A stretch of 64,000 nt of DNA from Microbacterium trichothecenolyticum (GCF_030818955.1 NZ_JAUTBF010000001.1:3100001-3164000), one strand, 5' to 3'. Positions 8,117 through 16,935 are shown, counted from the stretch's first letter. The notes: generated by a model not told the origin, from the sequence alone. A program made the numbers and translations.

Positions 8117-9379
8117 ATCGACCTGACTCTGCTGCGTGATGATCCCGAGCTCGTGAAGCGCTCCCAGATCGCCCGCGGGGAGTCGCCGGACTCGGTGGAC
8201 GAGGCCCTCGCCGCCGACCGCGACCGCCGCGCCGCCATCACCGCCTTCGAAGAGCTGCGCGCCGCGCAGAACGCGCACGGCAAGCGCGTCGCGCAGGCAC
8301 CGAAAGACGAGAAGGCCGCCCTGGTCGCCGAGGCCAAGCAGCTCAGCGAGCAGGTCAAGGCCGCACAGCACGCGGTCGCCGAGGCCGAGGCCGCCGCCGA
8401 CGCCGCGCTCTCGCGCATCGAGAACATCGTGCTCGAGGGCGTCCCGGCCGGCGGGGAGGAGGACTTCGTCACCCTCCGCACCCACGGGGACATCCCCACG
8501 TACGACTTCGAGCCGCGCGACCACCTGGAGATCGGTGAACTCCTCGGCGCGATCGACATGGAGCGCGGCACCAAGGTCTCGGGCAGCCGCTTCTACTTCC
8601 TCACCGGCATCGGTGCGCGCCTCGAGCTCGCGCTCATGACCCTGGCCCTCGACCGGGCCCTGCGGGCGGGCTTCACGCCCATGATCCCGCCGACGCTCGT
8701 GCGCCCCGAGGTCATGCGCGGCACCGGGTTCCTCGGCCAGCACGCCGACGAGGTCTACCACCTGCCGAAGGAAGACCTCTATCTCGTCGGCACGAGCGAA
8801 GTCCCTCTCGCCGGCTACCACATGGACGAGATCCTCGACCTCGAGCGCGGCGCCAAGCGCTACGCCGGCTGGTCCACCTGCTACCGCAGCGAGGCCGGGT
8901 CGTACGGCAAGGACACCCGCGGCATCATCCGCGTGCACCAGTTCAACAAGCTCGAGATGTTCGTCTACACCGACCCCGCCGACGCCGAGGCCGAGCACGA
9001 CCGTCTCGTCGCCATGCAAGAGGGCATGCTGCAAGACCTCGGCCTGGCCTACCGCGTGATCGACGTCGCAGCGGGCGATCTGGGCTCCAGCGCCGCGCGC
9101 AAGTTCGACATCGAGGCCTGGGTGCCCACGCAGGACGCCTACCGCGAGCTCACGAGCACCTCGAACTGCACGACCTATCAGGCTCGTCGTCTCAACACGC
9201 GTTTCCGCCCCGAGGGAAGCAAGACCGCCCCGGTCGCCACCTTGAACGGAACGCTCGCCACCACCCGCTGGATCGTCGCCCTCCTCGAGACGCACCAGCG
9301 CGAGGACGGATCGGTGACCGTCCCCGAGGTCCTGCGGCCGTACCTCGGCGGCCTTGAGGTCATGGAGCCGATCGCGTGA
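8114..9379 (+). CDS. serS: Serine--tRNA ligase
   Basis: It charges tRNA-Ser with serine. The 421-residue length is normal. The N-terminal tRNA-binding coiled coil spans about residues 1-105 ([17 protein letters not shown] to the Ala/Glu-rich arm ending near [10 protein letters not shown]). The class II core shows [11 protein letters not shown], motif 2 around 255-285 ([17 protein letters not shown] then [10 protein letters not shown]), and motif 3 near 378-395 ([15 protein letters not shown]). The GTG start at 8114 gives the canonical MIDL N-terminus and fits the -10 spacing. Its stop overlaps the start of the HAD gene by 4 nt, so the two are co-transcribed. Two of its substrates, tRNA-Ser(UGA) and tRNA-Ser(GCU), are encoded nearby. 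Confidence 0.98.
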   Translation: MIDLTLLRDDPELVKRSQIARGESPDSVDEALAADRDRRAAITAFEELRAAQNAHGKRVAQAPKDEKAALVAEAKQLSEQVKAAQHAVAEAEAAADAALSRIENIVLEGVPAGGEEDFVTLRTHGDIPTYDFEPRDHLEIGELLGAIDMERGTKVSGSRFYFLTGIGARLELALMTLALDRALRAGFTPMIPPTLVRPEVMRGTGFLGQHADEVYHLPKEDLYLVGTSEVPLAGYHMDEILDLERGAKRYAGWSTCYRSEAGSYGKDTRGIIRVHQFNKLEMFVYTDPADAEAEHDRLVAMQEGMLQDLGLAYRVIDVAAGDLGSSAARKFDIEAWVPTQDAYRELTSTSNCTTYQARRLNTRFRPEGSKTAPVATLNGTLATTRWIVALLETHQREDGSVTVPEVLRPYLGGLEVMEPIA

Positions 9380-10272
9380 GCGACGAGGCCGCTCTGCCCG
9401 ACACCGGCGCCGTCGAGAGCGCCCCGAAGCAGGAAGCGGCCGACGTCGTCGCCGCGCTCGCCGACGACGCCCCCGGGCGCATGCTCATCGCCCTCGACGT
9501 CGACGGCACGGTTCTGCTCGAAGACGACACGCTCAGCCCGGGTGTCGTCGAGGCCGTGACGGGTGCCGCCGACGCGGGCCACGAGGTCATGCTCGCCACC
9601 GGCCGCAGCTGGGACAGCACCCACACGATCATGGATCGCCTCGGCATCCGCCCCGAGTACGCCGTCTGCTCGAATGGCGCGATCGTCATGCGACGCATCG
9701 GCGAGGGGGATGCCGCGACCTACGAGCGCGCGCACGTCGAGACGTTCGACCCGACCGAGGTGCTGACCCTGCTCGGTGAGCACCTCGCGGGGGCGCACTT
9801 CCTCGTCGAGCTGCCCGACGGTTCGCGCCTGTTCACCGACTACCTCGACGACTGGAATCTGCAGGGCGCCAACAAGGTCTCGTTCGAGCGGCTGTCGGAC
9901 CAGCCCGTCTGCCGTGTCGTCGTCGTGGCGCCTGAGCAGACCGACCAGGACTTCCTCGAGCTCGTCGAGCGCATCGGGCTCAGCCAGGTGTCGTACGCGA
10001 TCGGCTGGACGGCGTGGCTCGACATCGCCCCGCAGGGGGTCGACAAATCCACTGCGCTCGAACTCGTGCGCGGGTGGCTCGGCATCCCCGCGGAGCGGGT
10101 GCTCGTCATGGGCGACGGTCGCAACGACATCGAGATGATGCAGTGGGCCGTGCGCAACGGCGGCCGCGCCATCGCGATGCACCAGGGTCCGCCCGAGGTG
10201 CACGCCGCCGCCGGCGAGGTGGGGCTGTCGGTCACCGAGGGTGGTGTGGCGGCGGTCCTGCGCGCCCTCTAG
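9376..10272 (+). CDS. HAD-superfamily phosphatase, Cof-type
   Basis: A 298-residue haloacid dehalogenase-type hydrolase, probably acting on a phosphorylated sugar or cofactor in the cytoplasm. Motif I is [10 protein letters not shown] near residues 37-46, where the first Asp of DVDGT is the nucleophile. Motif II is the ATGRSW stretch, and motif IV is [11 protein letters not shown] near 245. The cap between motifs II and III (residues about 115-215) matches the IIB class. The first 35 residues are an acidic, low-complexity leader. It is translationally coupled to serS through a GTGA overlap; this serS-HAD pairing is common in Actinobacteria, and its meaning is unknown. Confidence 0.9.
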   Translation: MSDEAALPDTGAVESAPKQEAADVVAALADDAPGRMLIALDVDGTVLLEDDTLSPGVVEAVTGAADAGHEVMLATGRSWDSTHTIMDRLGIRPEYAVCSNGAIVMRRIGEGDAATYERAHVETFDPTEVLTLLGEHLAGAHFLVELPDGSRLFTDYLDDWNLQGANKVSFERLSDQPVCRVVVVAPEQTDQDFLELVERIGLSQVSYAIGWTAWLDIAPQGVDKSTALELVRGWLGIPAERVLVMGDGRNDIEMMQWAVRNGGRAIAMHQGPPEVHAAAGEVGLSVTEGGVAAVLRAL

Positions 10273-10289
10273 CGCCCCTGTAGCGCTCT

Positions 10290-11540
10290 TCAGCGCGCCC
10301 ACGCCTCCCGCATCGCCGCGCGCAGCGTGCGCCCATCGGCTCGGTCGAGCTCACGGCGGCTGCGCTCGAACGCCGCGCGTGCGGCATCCCGGAACACGTC
10401 CGCGTGCGCGGGGGCCGACGCCGCGAGCGACGCCAGACACTTCTGCAGGCGCACCTGCACCTCGATATCGGCCGCCCCGTCGCGCGCGAGCGGACGGAAT
10501 GCGTCGTCGACCAGGTCGGCGAGCAGCGGTGGCGGCACGTACACACGGTCGTAGTCGACCTCGGTGCGGCGTTCGACGGCGAGGCCCCGCGCGAAGACGC
10601 GGTGCAGAGCCGCGATCACTTCGATGGCGGTGCCGGGGTCGTTCGTCGCAGCCGACAGGGCACGGCTGCCGATCTCGGTCAGCGCGATCACGCCGAAGCG
10701 CGGGTCCTGCTCGTAGGTGCGGTGACGCTCGATGCGAAACGCCCGCCGGATGCCGGTACGCACGTCGTCGTCGACCGTACCGGTCACGGCCACGAGCGGT
10801 ACACGTGCATCGGCGATACGCCCGGGTGTCGCACGCACGTGGATCTCGACGTCGTGCTGGTGCGCCACCCGGTCGAGGCCGGCGATATCGACGTGCGTGA
10901 CGTATCCGACCTCGTCGGCGTGGACGGCCACGGCATCCGAAGGCACGGTGCCGCCGGCTCGAGCGCCGAGCGTGGGCGCCTCGGCGTGCAACTCGAACGA
11001 GGTGGTCGCCGCCTTCTCGACGCGGTCGATCACGTCGGCCATGCGCCCGAAAGTCGACAGGTGAGAGATCCACCGCAGCAGAGTGAACACCACGATGCCG
11101 ATGATCACGAGCGTGGCGACGAACAGGATGGTGCGCCCCTGCGCGGGGTAGTAGCCGGTCGAGAGGGCGACGAGCCCCACCAACGAGAAGGTGAACGCAC
11201 CGACGAAGGTCGACACGGCGTTCTGCGAGGTGGGATCGGCGATCAGTAGCGGCGTCGACCGGGGCGTTGCGGTCGTCGTCGCCGACGAGAACGCGGTGAC
11301 CATCGCCGTGACCGAGAACGTGCTCACCGTCAGCATCGCGGTCGCGATGATCTGTAACAGCGACCCCACGGAGTTCTGCGCGAGGTCGATCCCGAACTCG
11401 AAGGGCAGCAGGGCGCCCAGAAACCCCCCGGCCAGGGCGACGATCACGGCGATGACCGTGAACAGTGCCGCCCGCACCCATACCTGCCGTCCGAGCCGCA
11501 GGAAGAAGGATGCCAAGGAGCCGCGGACCGTCATCGCCAT
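10290..11540 (-). CDS. DUF2254 family membrane protein
   Basis: A 416-residue integral membrane protein of the DUF2254 family, function unknown. Four hydrophobic segments occupy the first 165 residues: about 20-45 (AALFTVIAVIVALAGGFL), 55-85, 105-130 and 138-158 (ILFVATLVIIGIVVFTLL). The family signature region LTVSTFSVTAMVTAFSSATTTATPR lies between the second and third. The remaining 250 residues form a soluble domain (DRVEKAATTSFEL, then GYVTHVDIAGL), probably cytoplasmic. The ATG at 11540 is supported by TAACGT ending 6 nt upstream. It converges on the HAD gene with only 17 bp between stops. Confidence 0.88.
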   Translation of the reverse strand: MAMTVRGSLASFFLRLGRQVWVRAALFTVIAVIVALAGGFLGALLPFEFGIDLAQNSVGSLLQIIATAMLTVSTFSVTAMVTAFSSATTTATPRSTPLLIADPTSQNAVSTFVGAFTFSLVGLVALSTGYYPAQGRTILFVATLVIIGIVVFTLLRWISHLSTFGRMADVIDRVEKAATTSFELHAEAPTLGARAGGTVPSDAVAVHADEVGYVTHVDIAGLDRVAHQHDVEIHVRATPGRIADARVPLVAVTGTVDDDVRTGIRRAFRIERHRTYEQDPRFGVIALTEIGSRALSAATNDPGTAIEVIAALHRVFARGLAVERRTEVDYDRVYVPPPLLADLVDDAFRPLARDGAADIEVQVRLQKCLASLAASAPAHADVFRDAARAAFERSRRELDRADGRTLRAAMREAWAR

Positions 11541-11552
11541 GCGTCGACGTTA
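11538..11552 (-). promoter_or_regulatory. Leaderless-type promoter of the DUF2254 gene
   Basis: TAACGT (11552-11547) is followed after 6 nt (CGACGC) by ATG at 11540. The TAnCGTCGA context recurs at several other genes in the window. Confidence 0.5.
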
Positions 11553-11620
11553 TCCAGTCGCCGGGTGCGCTGCGGGCTGGACGCGGGAGCCCGGGGTCGT
11601 CGGTAGACTCGGGACGTTCA

Positions 11621-11708
11621 GGAGGGTTGTCCGAGCGGCCGATGGACCTGGTCTTGAAAACCAGTGGGCAGCAATGTCCCGTGGGTTCGAATCCCACACC
11701 CTCCGCCA
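11621..11708 (+). tRNA. tRNA-Ser (anticodon UGA)
   Basis: The acceptor stem GGAGGGT (11621-11627) pairs with ACCCTCC (11698-11704). The anticodon arm carries CTTGAAA with anticodon TGA. A long variable arm (GGGCAGCAATGTCCC) is typical of class II serine tRNAs, and the T arm is GTGGGTTCGAATCCCAC. CCA is encoded at 11706-11708. Confidence 0.97.
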
Positions 11709-11712
11709 GTTG

Positions 11713-11740
11713 AGGGGTGGCTCCACGCGGAGCCGCCCCT
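11713..11740 (+). terminator. Terminator after tRNA-Ser(UGA)
   Basis: A 12-bp stem with one G-U pair, AGGGGTGGCTCC (11713-11724) and GGAGCCGCCCCT (11729-11740), with a 4-nt ACGC loop. It begins 4 nt after the tRNA. Confidence 0.7.
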
Positions 11741-11870
11741 TGCTACAGCCCACCCCGGCCCGAGGTGCCGGATGCCTCGAAGCGCCGCCGCTGTGGTCGC
11801 ATCCGTGGAAGGCGCCATCGCGATCGACGAGAGTGTTGTCCGCGCGCCCACAGCGTGACCGGGGGGGGGC

Positions 11871-12245
11871 GTGAGTGCGTGTGTCGCCGGCCTTCTTCCG
11901 CGATGGCCATATCCGGATCGGCTCAGGCAGACCGCGCCTGCGATCTGGTGGTTCGGCGCTCAGCTCACCCTCCATTACGCCACGGTCGGGCACGCCGCGC
12001 AGGGACGAGTGGCCCAATGCGCGGGGCTGCTCAGCGAAGCCGCGTGCCGGACCGCTCACGCGATCCTTTCCCACCGAGGTGAGTGGATCACGAATGAGAA
12101 GCGGCTCCTGGAACGTTCGGAGCTCCGAGGTATGAACGAACTCATCGCGGGCATTTCCCAGGACGAGTACGGTCTCCTCGACACCGCCCGCAACGCGACG
12201 GCACTGCTCACGGAAGCGATAAGGCGCGAGGGAATTGGCGGCTGA
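11871..12245 (+). pseudogene. Remnant resembling the C-terminal part of a nucleotidyltransferase-type protein
   Basis: A 124-codon frame starting at GTG 11871 has no good ribosome-binding site and begins just after a run of nine Gs (11861-11869). Its later two thirds look like real protein: LTLHYATVGHAAQGRV, ACRTAHAILSHRGEWITNEKRLLERSEL and ISQDEYGLLDTARNATAL. The GEW-NEKR-LLERA pattern recalls the helical C-terminal half of small nucleotidyltransferase-domain proteins. No matching N-terminal domain is found in any frame upstream. I infer a decayed, 5'-truncated gene downstream of a tRNA. An intact short orphan protein is the alternative. Confidence 0.45.
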
Positions 12246-12260
12246 TCGGTCGGTGGGGCG

Positions 12261-12389
12261 CTCGAGCGCGCGAGCGCGAGCGCCCGTCGCGGTGATCATC
12301 GCGTCCTCTACCGGATCGTCGATCAGCAGCTGGCGATCGAGATCGCGTGGTTCGTGCACCGCCGGGACACCTACCGGCCGGTGCGCGTG
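12261..12389 (+). pseudogene. RelE/ParE-type toxin, C-terminal remnant
   Basis: In the same frame as the preceding ORF, just after its TGA, about 43 codons read LERASASARRGDHRVLYR, then IVDQQLAIEIAWFVHRRDTY. SARRGDHRVLYRI and HRRDTYRP match the final strands of RelE/ParE toxins (typically ARRGdYRVlYRi ... HRrdvYR). There is no start codon, no N-terminal half and no adjacent antitoxin, and the frame runs on without a stop into the LCP gene. It should be non-functional. Confidence 0.6.
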
Positions 12390-12529
12390 GGGCCGAATGA
12401 GATCGGGCGCGTGGATCGCGCAGGACGCGCCGACCCTCACGCCATTCACAGCCGGTCGTCCCTAGTATTACTGCGACCTCCGGCCCCGAACCGGAGTCGC
12501 GACGTGCCGCCGGGCCGGTGGCATCCGTT

Positions 12530-12545
12530 CGAAAGGACCCGAGTG
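12530..12545 (+). promoter_or_regulatory. Ribosome-binding site of the LCP gene
   Basis: GAAAGGA at 12530-12536 precedes GTG at 12543 by 6 nt. This selects the start from an open frame that extends almost 300 bp further upstream, through the toxin remnant. Confidence 0.75.
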
Positions 12546-13820
12546 AGCAAGACGACCCCGCGCGGTCAGAGGACCATTGCGCGCCACGGCCGGCTGACGT
12601 CGCCGGGCCCGCTCTCGCAGCTGTTCCGCGGTCTCGCCATCGTCGTGGCCGTTCTTCTCGTGGCGGGCGCCGGTATCGGTGCCTACATTGCGATCGACCT
12701 GTCGCGTAGCTTCACGGCCGACGCGGTCGAGCTGAAGAACCAGCCGGCGGTCCCGCCGGACCTGGGTGAACTCAAGGGTGGTGTGAACCTGCTCCTCGTC
12801 GGCACCGACGAGTGCGAGCCCGACTTCGCGCAGTACTTCGGCGACCGGTGCTCCGGCGCCGACTCGGGCGACAGCCTGAACGACGTCAACATGCTCGTGC
12901 ACATCTCGGATGCACCGCGTCGGGTCACCGTCATCTCGTTCCCGCGCGACCTGATGGTGCCGATCCCGTCGTGCACCGACAAAGACGGCGTCGAGCACTC
13001 CGCGATGACCAAGCAGCAGATCAACAGCGCCTTCTACTACGGCGGACTCTCGTGCGTCGTTCAGACCATCTCCGAGCTCAGTGGCCTCGAGATCCCGTTC
13101 GCGGCGAAGGTGAGCTTCGGCGGCGTCATCAATATCACCGACGCCATCGGCGGTGTCGACGTCTGTATCGCCAACGGCATCAAGGACCCGTACACCGGTA
13201 TCGACTGGCCTGCCGGCACGCGCACCGTGGTCGGGCTCGACGCGCTGCAGTTCCTGCGTACCCGCCACGGCGTCGGTGATGGCGGCGACCTGGGTCGCAT
13301 CTCGAACCAGCAGCAGTACATGTCGCGACTGGCGAACAAGCTGAAGAGCCAGGACGTGCTGTCGAATCCGGCGACGCTGTACAAGCTCGCCTCGACGGCT
13401 CTGCGCAATGTCGACCCGTCGACCTCGCTCACGAACCCGCTCACCCTCGTGCAGATCGCGTCGGCGGTGAAGGACGTGCCGTTCAACGAGATCGTCTTCA
13501 TCCAGTACCCGACCTACACGGACCCCGACAACCCGAACCGTGTGGTCCCCGATCGCAGTGCCGCCGACACGCTCTGGGCGGCGCTCGCGGCGAACCAGCC
13601 TCTGCAGCTGTCGGGAAACCTGAGCGACGGCAATGGTGTGGTCGTCGACGAGAACGCGACCCCGGCGCCCACGACCGCCCCCACCGACGCCGCCACTCCC
13701 GGCCCGACCGACAGTGCCGCGCCGACGCCGGCGCCGAGTTCGTCGGCCGTGGTGCTGCCGTCGGAGATCGCCGGTCAGACCGCCGCGCAGTCGACCTGCT
13801 CGAACGGTAACGTCCGCTGA
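12543..13820 (+). CDS. LCP (LytR-CpsA-Psr) family cell-wall ligase
   Basis: LCP proteins transfer undecaprenyl-linked glycopolymers such as teichoic acid or capsule to peptidoglycan on the outer face of the membrane. The 425-residue product has one membrane anchor near residues 30-55 (GLAIVVAVLLVAGAGIGAYIAI). The LCP domain follows, at about 78-300, with NLLLVGTDE, SLNDVNMLVHIS, VTVISFPRDLMVPIP, INSAFYYGG and ALQFLRTRHGVGDGGDLGR; the Asp and Arg residues in these bind the pyrophosphate. The C-terminus (about 370-405) is Thr/Ala/Pro-rich, like a wall spacer, and ends in SNGNVR. The start is GTG 12543, set by the ribosome-binding site. It lies between the two tRNA-Ser genes. It could act on the glycans made by the clusters further on, but that is only inference. 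Confidence 0.93.
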   Translation: MSKTTPRGQRTIARHGRLTSPGPLSQLFRGLAIVVAVLLVAGAGIGAYIAIDLSRSFTADAVELKNQPAVPPDLGELKGGVNLLLVGTDECEPDFAQYFGDRCSGADSGDSLNDVNMLVHISDAPRRVTVISFPRDLMVPIPSCTDKDGVEHSAMTKQQINSAFYYGGLSCVVQTISELSGLEIPFAAKVSFGGVINITDAIGGVDVCIANGIKDPYTGIDWPAGTRTVVGLDALQFLRTRHGVGDGGDLGRISNQQQYMSRLANKLKSQDVLSNPATLYKLASTALRNVDPSTSLTNPLTLVQIASAVKDVPFNEIVFIQYPTYTDPDNPNRVVPDRSAADTLWAALAANQPLQLSGNLSDGNGVVVDENATPAPTTAPTDAATPGPTDSAAPTPAPSSSAVVLPSEIAGQTAAQSTCSNGNVR

Positions 13821-13828
13821 CCGTCGTC

Positions 13829-13862
13829 GCCCGGCATCCCGATCCTGGTTCGGATGCCGGGC
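13829..13862 (+). terminator. Terminator after the LCP gene
   Basis: An 11-bp stem, GCCCGGCATCC (13829-13839) and GGATGCCGGGC (13852-13862), lies 9 nt after the LCP stop codon and ends 53 bp before the next tRNA. Confidence 0.65.
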
Positions 13863-13915
13863 GGCGACCGGTTAGTATGGACCGGTGTGTTCGCGCCGTA
13901 AGGCCTCGAACACCT

Positions 13916-14004
13916 GGAGACGTCGCATAGTCAGGCCTAGTGCACCACCCTGCTAAGGTGGAGTCCCCGTAAGGGGACCGAGGGTTCAAATCCCTCCGTC
14001 TCCG
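13916..14004 (+). tRNA. tRNA-Ser (anticodon GCU)
   Basis: GGAGACG (13916-13922) pairs with CGTCTCC (13997-14003). The anticodon loop CTGCTAA gives GCT. The variable arm GTCCCCGTAAGGGGAC is long, as in serine tRNAs, and the T arm is GAGGGTTCAAATCCCTC. CCA is not encoded (GCAC follows). Confidence 0.96.
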
Positions 14005-14009
14005 CACTC

Positions 14010-14035
14010 GAAAGCCCCGGTCCGCCGGGGCTTTC
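14010..14035 (+). terminator. Terminator after tRNA-Ser(GCU)
   Basis: An 11-bp perfect stem, GAAAGCCCCGG and CCGGGGCTTTC, with a 4-nt TCCG loop, starts 6 nt after the tRNA and ends in CTTTCTGG. Confidence 0.8.
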
Positions 14036-14041
14036 TGGATC

Positions 14042-14274
14042 ATGGTCCACCGTCTGCGAACCACCGACACCGTGACCGCCGTCGCGTTGATCTTCGCGGC
14101 GGCCGCAGCACGCCGGTCATGGGCTCATCCGCCATCACGTTCGGCGGCTTTGCCGAGGAGCTCGCCAAGGGCGCGCTCATCGTGGTCGTCGGGTGGAAGC
14201 TCGCCACGTCCACGCGCGACGGCCTGTTCGTCGGCGGTGTCGTTGGTCTCGGTTTCGCGATCCTGGAGAGCTGA
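14042..14274 (+). pseudogene. Decayed copy of the PrsW-like protease gene
   Basis: Two pieces in different frames match the intact gene at 15362. The first, from ATG 14042, reads MVHRLRTTDTVTAVALIFAA, against MVHRLRVTDTLTWGRLAIAA in the intact copy. The second, in another frame and ending at TGA 14272-14274, reads GGFAEELAKGALIVVVGW and DGLFVGGVVGLGFAILES, against AGFVEEFAKGVLIVVVGW and NGLFVGGAVGIGFSVYET. The 40-residue stretch that joins these in the intact gene is deleted, and the last two thirds of the protein are missing. The EELAKG metal-site motif survives but the reading frame is broken. Confidence 0.8.
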
Positions 14275-14381
14275 AGCCGGACCACCGCCGCCGCGGCGTG
14301 TCTGGCCGATAGTCTCGCTGCAGGACCACTGTCCGCGGCGGCCGTCGGCCGTCGCAGCCCTCGACCCCCGGAGAAGCTCAC

Positions 14382-15275
14382 ATGTCTGTCGGTCTGCTCG
14401 CCGTCGTCGACGACATCCTCAGCGCGGCAATGAAGGCCAGCGCGAAGACGGCGGGTGTCGTCATCGACGACGCCGCCGTGACCCCGCAGTACGTGCAGGG
14501 CCTCACCCCCGCGCGAGAGCTGCCCGTGGTGTGGAAGATCGCCCTCGGCAGCATCATCAACAAGTACGTCGTCATCATTCCGATCGCGTTGCTGCTGACG
14601 GCGTTCGCCCCGTGGGTGCTGCCGTACCTGCTCATCATCGGCGGCGGGTTCTTGTGCTTCGAAGGCGCCGAGAAGGTGCTGGAGTGGTTCGGGGTGCACC
14701 ACGGTGCGCACGACGACGGCCCGCGCGACGAGAAGAAGCTCGTGCTCGGCGCGGTCCGCACCGACCTCATCCTCAGCACCGAGATCATGCTGATCGCCCT
14801 GTCGAGCCTGGATCCCGGCTTCGGGATCTGGATGACGTTGGGCGCGCTGCTCGTCATCGGTCTGGCCATGACGGTCGTCGTCTACGGTGCGGTCGCGCTG
14901 CTGGTGAAGATCGACGACATCGGCCTGCGGTTCATGAAGAGTCCTGCCCGGCGCGTGCGTCGCTTCGGCGTGCGGGTCGTGGCATCCATGCCCGCGGTGT
15001 TCCGCGTGATCAGCATCGTCGGAACCGTCGCGATGCTCTGGGTCGGTGGACACCTCGTGGTGCAGAATCTCGCCGAGACGTTGTGGTCCGGGCCGTACGG
15101 CCTCGTGCACGTCGTCACGCACGCGATCGAAGCGACGGGACCGGTCGTCGTGTGGATCGTCGACACCGCGATCTCGGCCGTCTTCGGGCTCGTCCTGGGG
15201 CTGATCATCGTCGCCGTGGTGATGGGTGTCACGCGTCTGACGACGCGCGACGCGCCGGCTGACGCCTCTCACTGA
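14382..15275 (+). CDS. DUF808 family (YedI-like) membrane protein
   Basis: A 297-residue inner-membrane protein of the DUF808 family, whose function is unknown. The family signature is clear: MSVGLLAVVDDILSAAMK, then KTAGVVIDDAAVTPQYVQGL and ARELPVVWKIALGSIINK. About six membrane segments follow, including VIIPIALLLTAFAPWVLPYLLIIGG (split) and LLVIGLAMTVVVYGAVALLV. GGAG lies about 8 nt before ATG at 14382. It lies between a decayed and an intact PrsW gene, all in one direction, which suggests that a PrsW/DUF808 block was duplicated or reshuffled here. Confidence 0.9.
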   Translation: MSVGLLAVVDDILSAAMKASAKTAGVVIDDAAVTPQYVQGLTPARELPVVWKIALGSIINKYVVIIPIALLLTAFAPWVLPYLLIIGGGFLCFEGAEKVLEWFGVHHGAHDDGPRDEKKLVLGAVRTDLILSTEIMLIALSSLDPGFGIWMTLGALLVIGLAMTVVVYGAVALLVKIDDIGLRFMKSPARRVRRFGVRVVASMPAVFRVISIVGTVAMLWVGGHLVVQNLAETLWSGPYGLVHVVTHAIEATGPVVVWIVDTAISAVFGLVLGLIIVAVVMGVTRLTTRDAPADASH

Positions 15276-15361
15276 CACTCGGCGACGCGCACAGTTCCCC
15301 GTTTCTGCCACACTCAGCAGCGGGGACGCGCTGGGCGCGCTCCCAGACGAGGGGGAAAGCC

Positions 15362-16303
15362 GTGAGCACGACAGGGAAGAACGCCGCCCCGAGCGGCCGC
15401 ACGCACGTTCGACACCGTCGGGAGCACCGACGCACTCATACAGCGGCGTTCGTGCTCGGCGCGACCGCCCTGTGGCTGTATCTCGGGTTCGTGATGCTGC
15501 ACCTGCTGCACAACAACGACGTGCTCCCGGCGTGGGTCTTCGTGGGCGCGGCAGTGGTGCCGGTGACGCTCCTGTGGGTCATGGTGCACCGTCTTCGCGT
15601 CACGGACACCCTCACGTGGGGGAGGCTGGCCATCGCGGCGGGCTTCGGCGGTCTCCTCGCGCTGGCGTTGGGGAGCACGCTCGACTCGCTCACCGGGTTC
15701 ATCCCCCAACCGCATCCGGGTGGCGATGCGGGCGTCGTCAGCCTCGCGGCCGCCGGCTTCGTCGAGGAGTTCGCCAAGGGGGTGCTCATCGTCGTGGTGG
15801 GGTGGCGTGTGGTGAAGTCCACGCGCAACGGTCTGTTCGTCGGCGGTGCGGTCGGTATCGGGTTCTCCGTCTACGAGACGATGGGATACATCCTGGGCCA
15901 CTACGGCGGCGATCATCCCGTGTTCATCGGCACCGCGGTGGCGATCGAGCGGGGCATCCTCGCACCGTTCGGCCACGTGCTGTGGAGCTCGTTGCTGGGT
16001 GCGGCCCTCTTCACCGCCGCCGCGAAGACGGGCCGGTTCCGGGTGACCGGCCTCGTGCTGGGCGCCTACGTGGGCGTCGCCGTGCTGCACGGACTCTGGG
16101 ACGGAGCCTCGCCGCTGGTCACCGCGTCGACGGGCTCGCAGGTGCTCGCCATGGTGACGGAGATCGGTGCGGGGGTCGTGACGATCCTGGCCGGTGGTCT
16201 CATCTGGCGGCACGTCGCGCGCTCCGCACCCGCGCCCGCGGATGCTCCGGACGACGTCGCGGCGACGACGGATGCCGTGTCCCCGGCGCCGCCGCCCGCC
16301 TGA
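15362..16303 (+). CDS. PrsW-family intramembrane metalloprotease
   Basis: Multi-pass membrane protein of 313 residues. PrsW of Bacillus cleaves an anti-sigma factor; the substrate here is unknown. The zinc-site motif VEEFAKG (within GFVEEFAKGVLIVVV, near residue 133-140) is followed by TRNGLFVGGAVGIGFSVYETMGY. A second conserved His region, APFGHVLWSSLLGAAL, lies near 200, and AVLHGLWDGAS near 240. Together these give the E-E, H and H...D residues expected of the family. Eight or so hydrophobic segments cover residues 30-285. The N-terminus is basic and the C-terminus is Ala/Pro-rich. GTG at 15362 has GAGGGGGAAAG upstream. A broken second copy lies 1.1 kb upstream. Confidence 0.9.
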   Translation: MSTTGKNAAPSGRTHVRHRREHRRTHTAAFVLGATALWLYLGFVMLHLLHNNDVLPAWVFVGAAVVPVTLLWVMVHRLRVTDTLTWGRLAIAAGFGGLLALALGSTLDSLTGFIPQPHPGGDAGVVSLAAAGFVEEFAKGVLIVVVGWRVVKSTRNGLFVGGAVGIGFSVYETMGYILGHYGGDHPVFIGTAVAIERGILAPFGHVLWSSLLGAALFTAAAKTGRFRVTGLVLGAYVGVAVLHGLWDGASPLVTASTGSQVLAMVTEIGAGVVTILAGGLIWRHVARSAPAPADAPDDVAATTDAVSPAPPPA

Positions 16304-16371
16304 TCCGCGCCTCGCGAGCGGGTTCTCGCGCGCTGCCCGTCCCCGGTATGGTGGGCGACGCGCTCTCGGTG

Positions 16372-16935
16372 TCAGTCCAGACGCGAGTGATCGCCCAGGC
16401 GGTGCCAGGCGCGGTTGTGGTACACCAGGGCGCTGCCGGCTTCGCCGACCTCGAGGTCGCGTTCGACGTCGACCTGCAGGGCTTGAGCCGCGATGACCGT
16501 CGAGGCTCCGGCATCCATTCGACTCACGATCTTGCATCGCAGCCACGCGCGCACGCCGTGGTAGACCGGCTCGCCCGTGGCGAGACGCGACCACGCTGAC
16601 GTGTCGGCGAAGCGGTCGACGCCGCTCGTGGAGGCCGTGCGCGCCAGGCCGATGTCCTCGGCGTCGAGCAGGTGCACCACGATCGTGTCGGCCTCGACGA
16701 TGGTCGGCGTCGCCGACGACAGGGCCGAGACCGAGAAGATCAGCAGTGGCGGCTCGGCGCTCACCGACGACACGCTCGACGCGGTGAGGGCCACGGGACC
16801 GTGCTCGCCGTAGGCGGTGATCACGGCGATGCCGCCGGGGTGTCCGCGGAAGGCGCGTTTGAAGTCGTCCGCCGAGACCGAGGTGCCGATCGCGGGGGCG
16901 CTCTCGGAGGAGTGCTCGTGCGGAAGCGATGTCAT
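16372..16935 (-). CDS. Flavin reductase-like FMN-binding protein
   Basis: A 187-residue protein of the flavin reductase (split-barrel FMN-binding) family, which supplies reduced flavin to partner monooxygenases. Typical residues are FRGHPGGIAVITAYGEHGPVA near residues 24-45, VALTASSVSSVSAEPPLLIF near 45-65, and IVVHLLDAEDIGLA later, ending YHNRAWHRLG. It has no second domain, so a partner oxygenase such as the LLM-type protein at 2267 would be needed; that pairing is only a guess. ATG 16935 is chosen because TACCGT ends 7 nt upstream; an open frame extends a further 38 codons through a hairpin and looks non-coding. Confidence 0.87.
   Translation of the reverse strand: MTSLPHEHSSESAPAIGTSVSADDFKRAFRGHPGGIAVITAYGEHGPVALTASSVSSVSAEPPLLIFSVSALSSATPTIVEADTIVVHLLDAEDIGLARTASTSGVDRFADTSAWSRLATGEPVYHGVRAWLRCKIVSRMDAGASTVIAAQALQVDVERDLEVGEAGSALVYHNRAWHRLGDHSRLD

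Noticed and set aside
11550..12449. A 299-codon minus-strand frame
   Set aside because: It covers the complement of tRNA-Ser and of the remnants and has no family pattern. The sense strand shows recognisable protein pieces.
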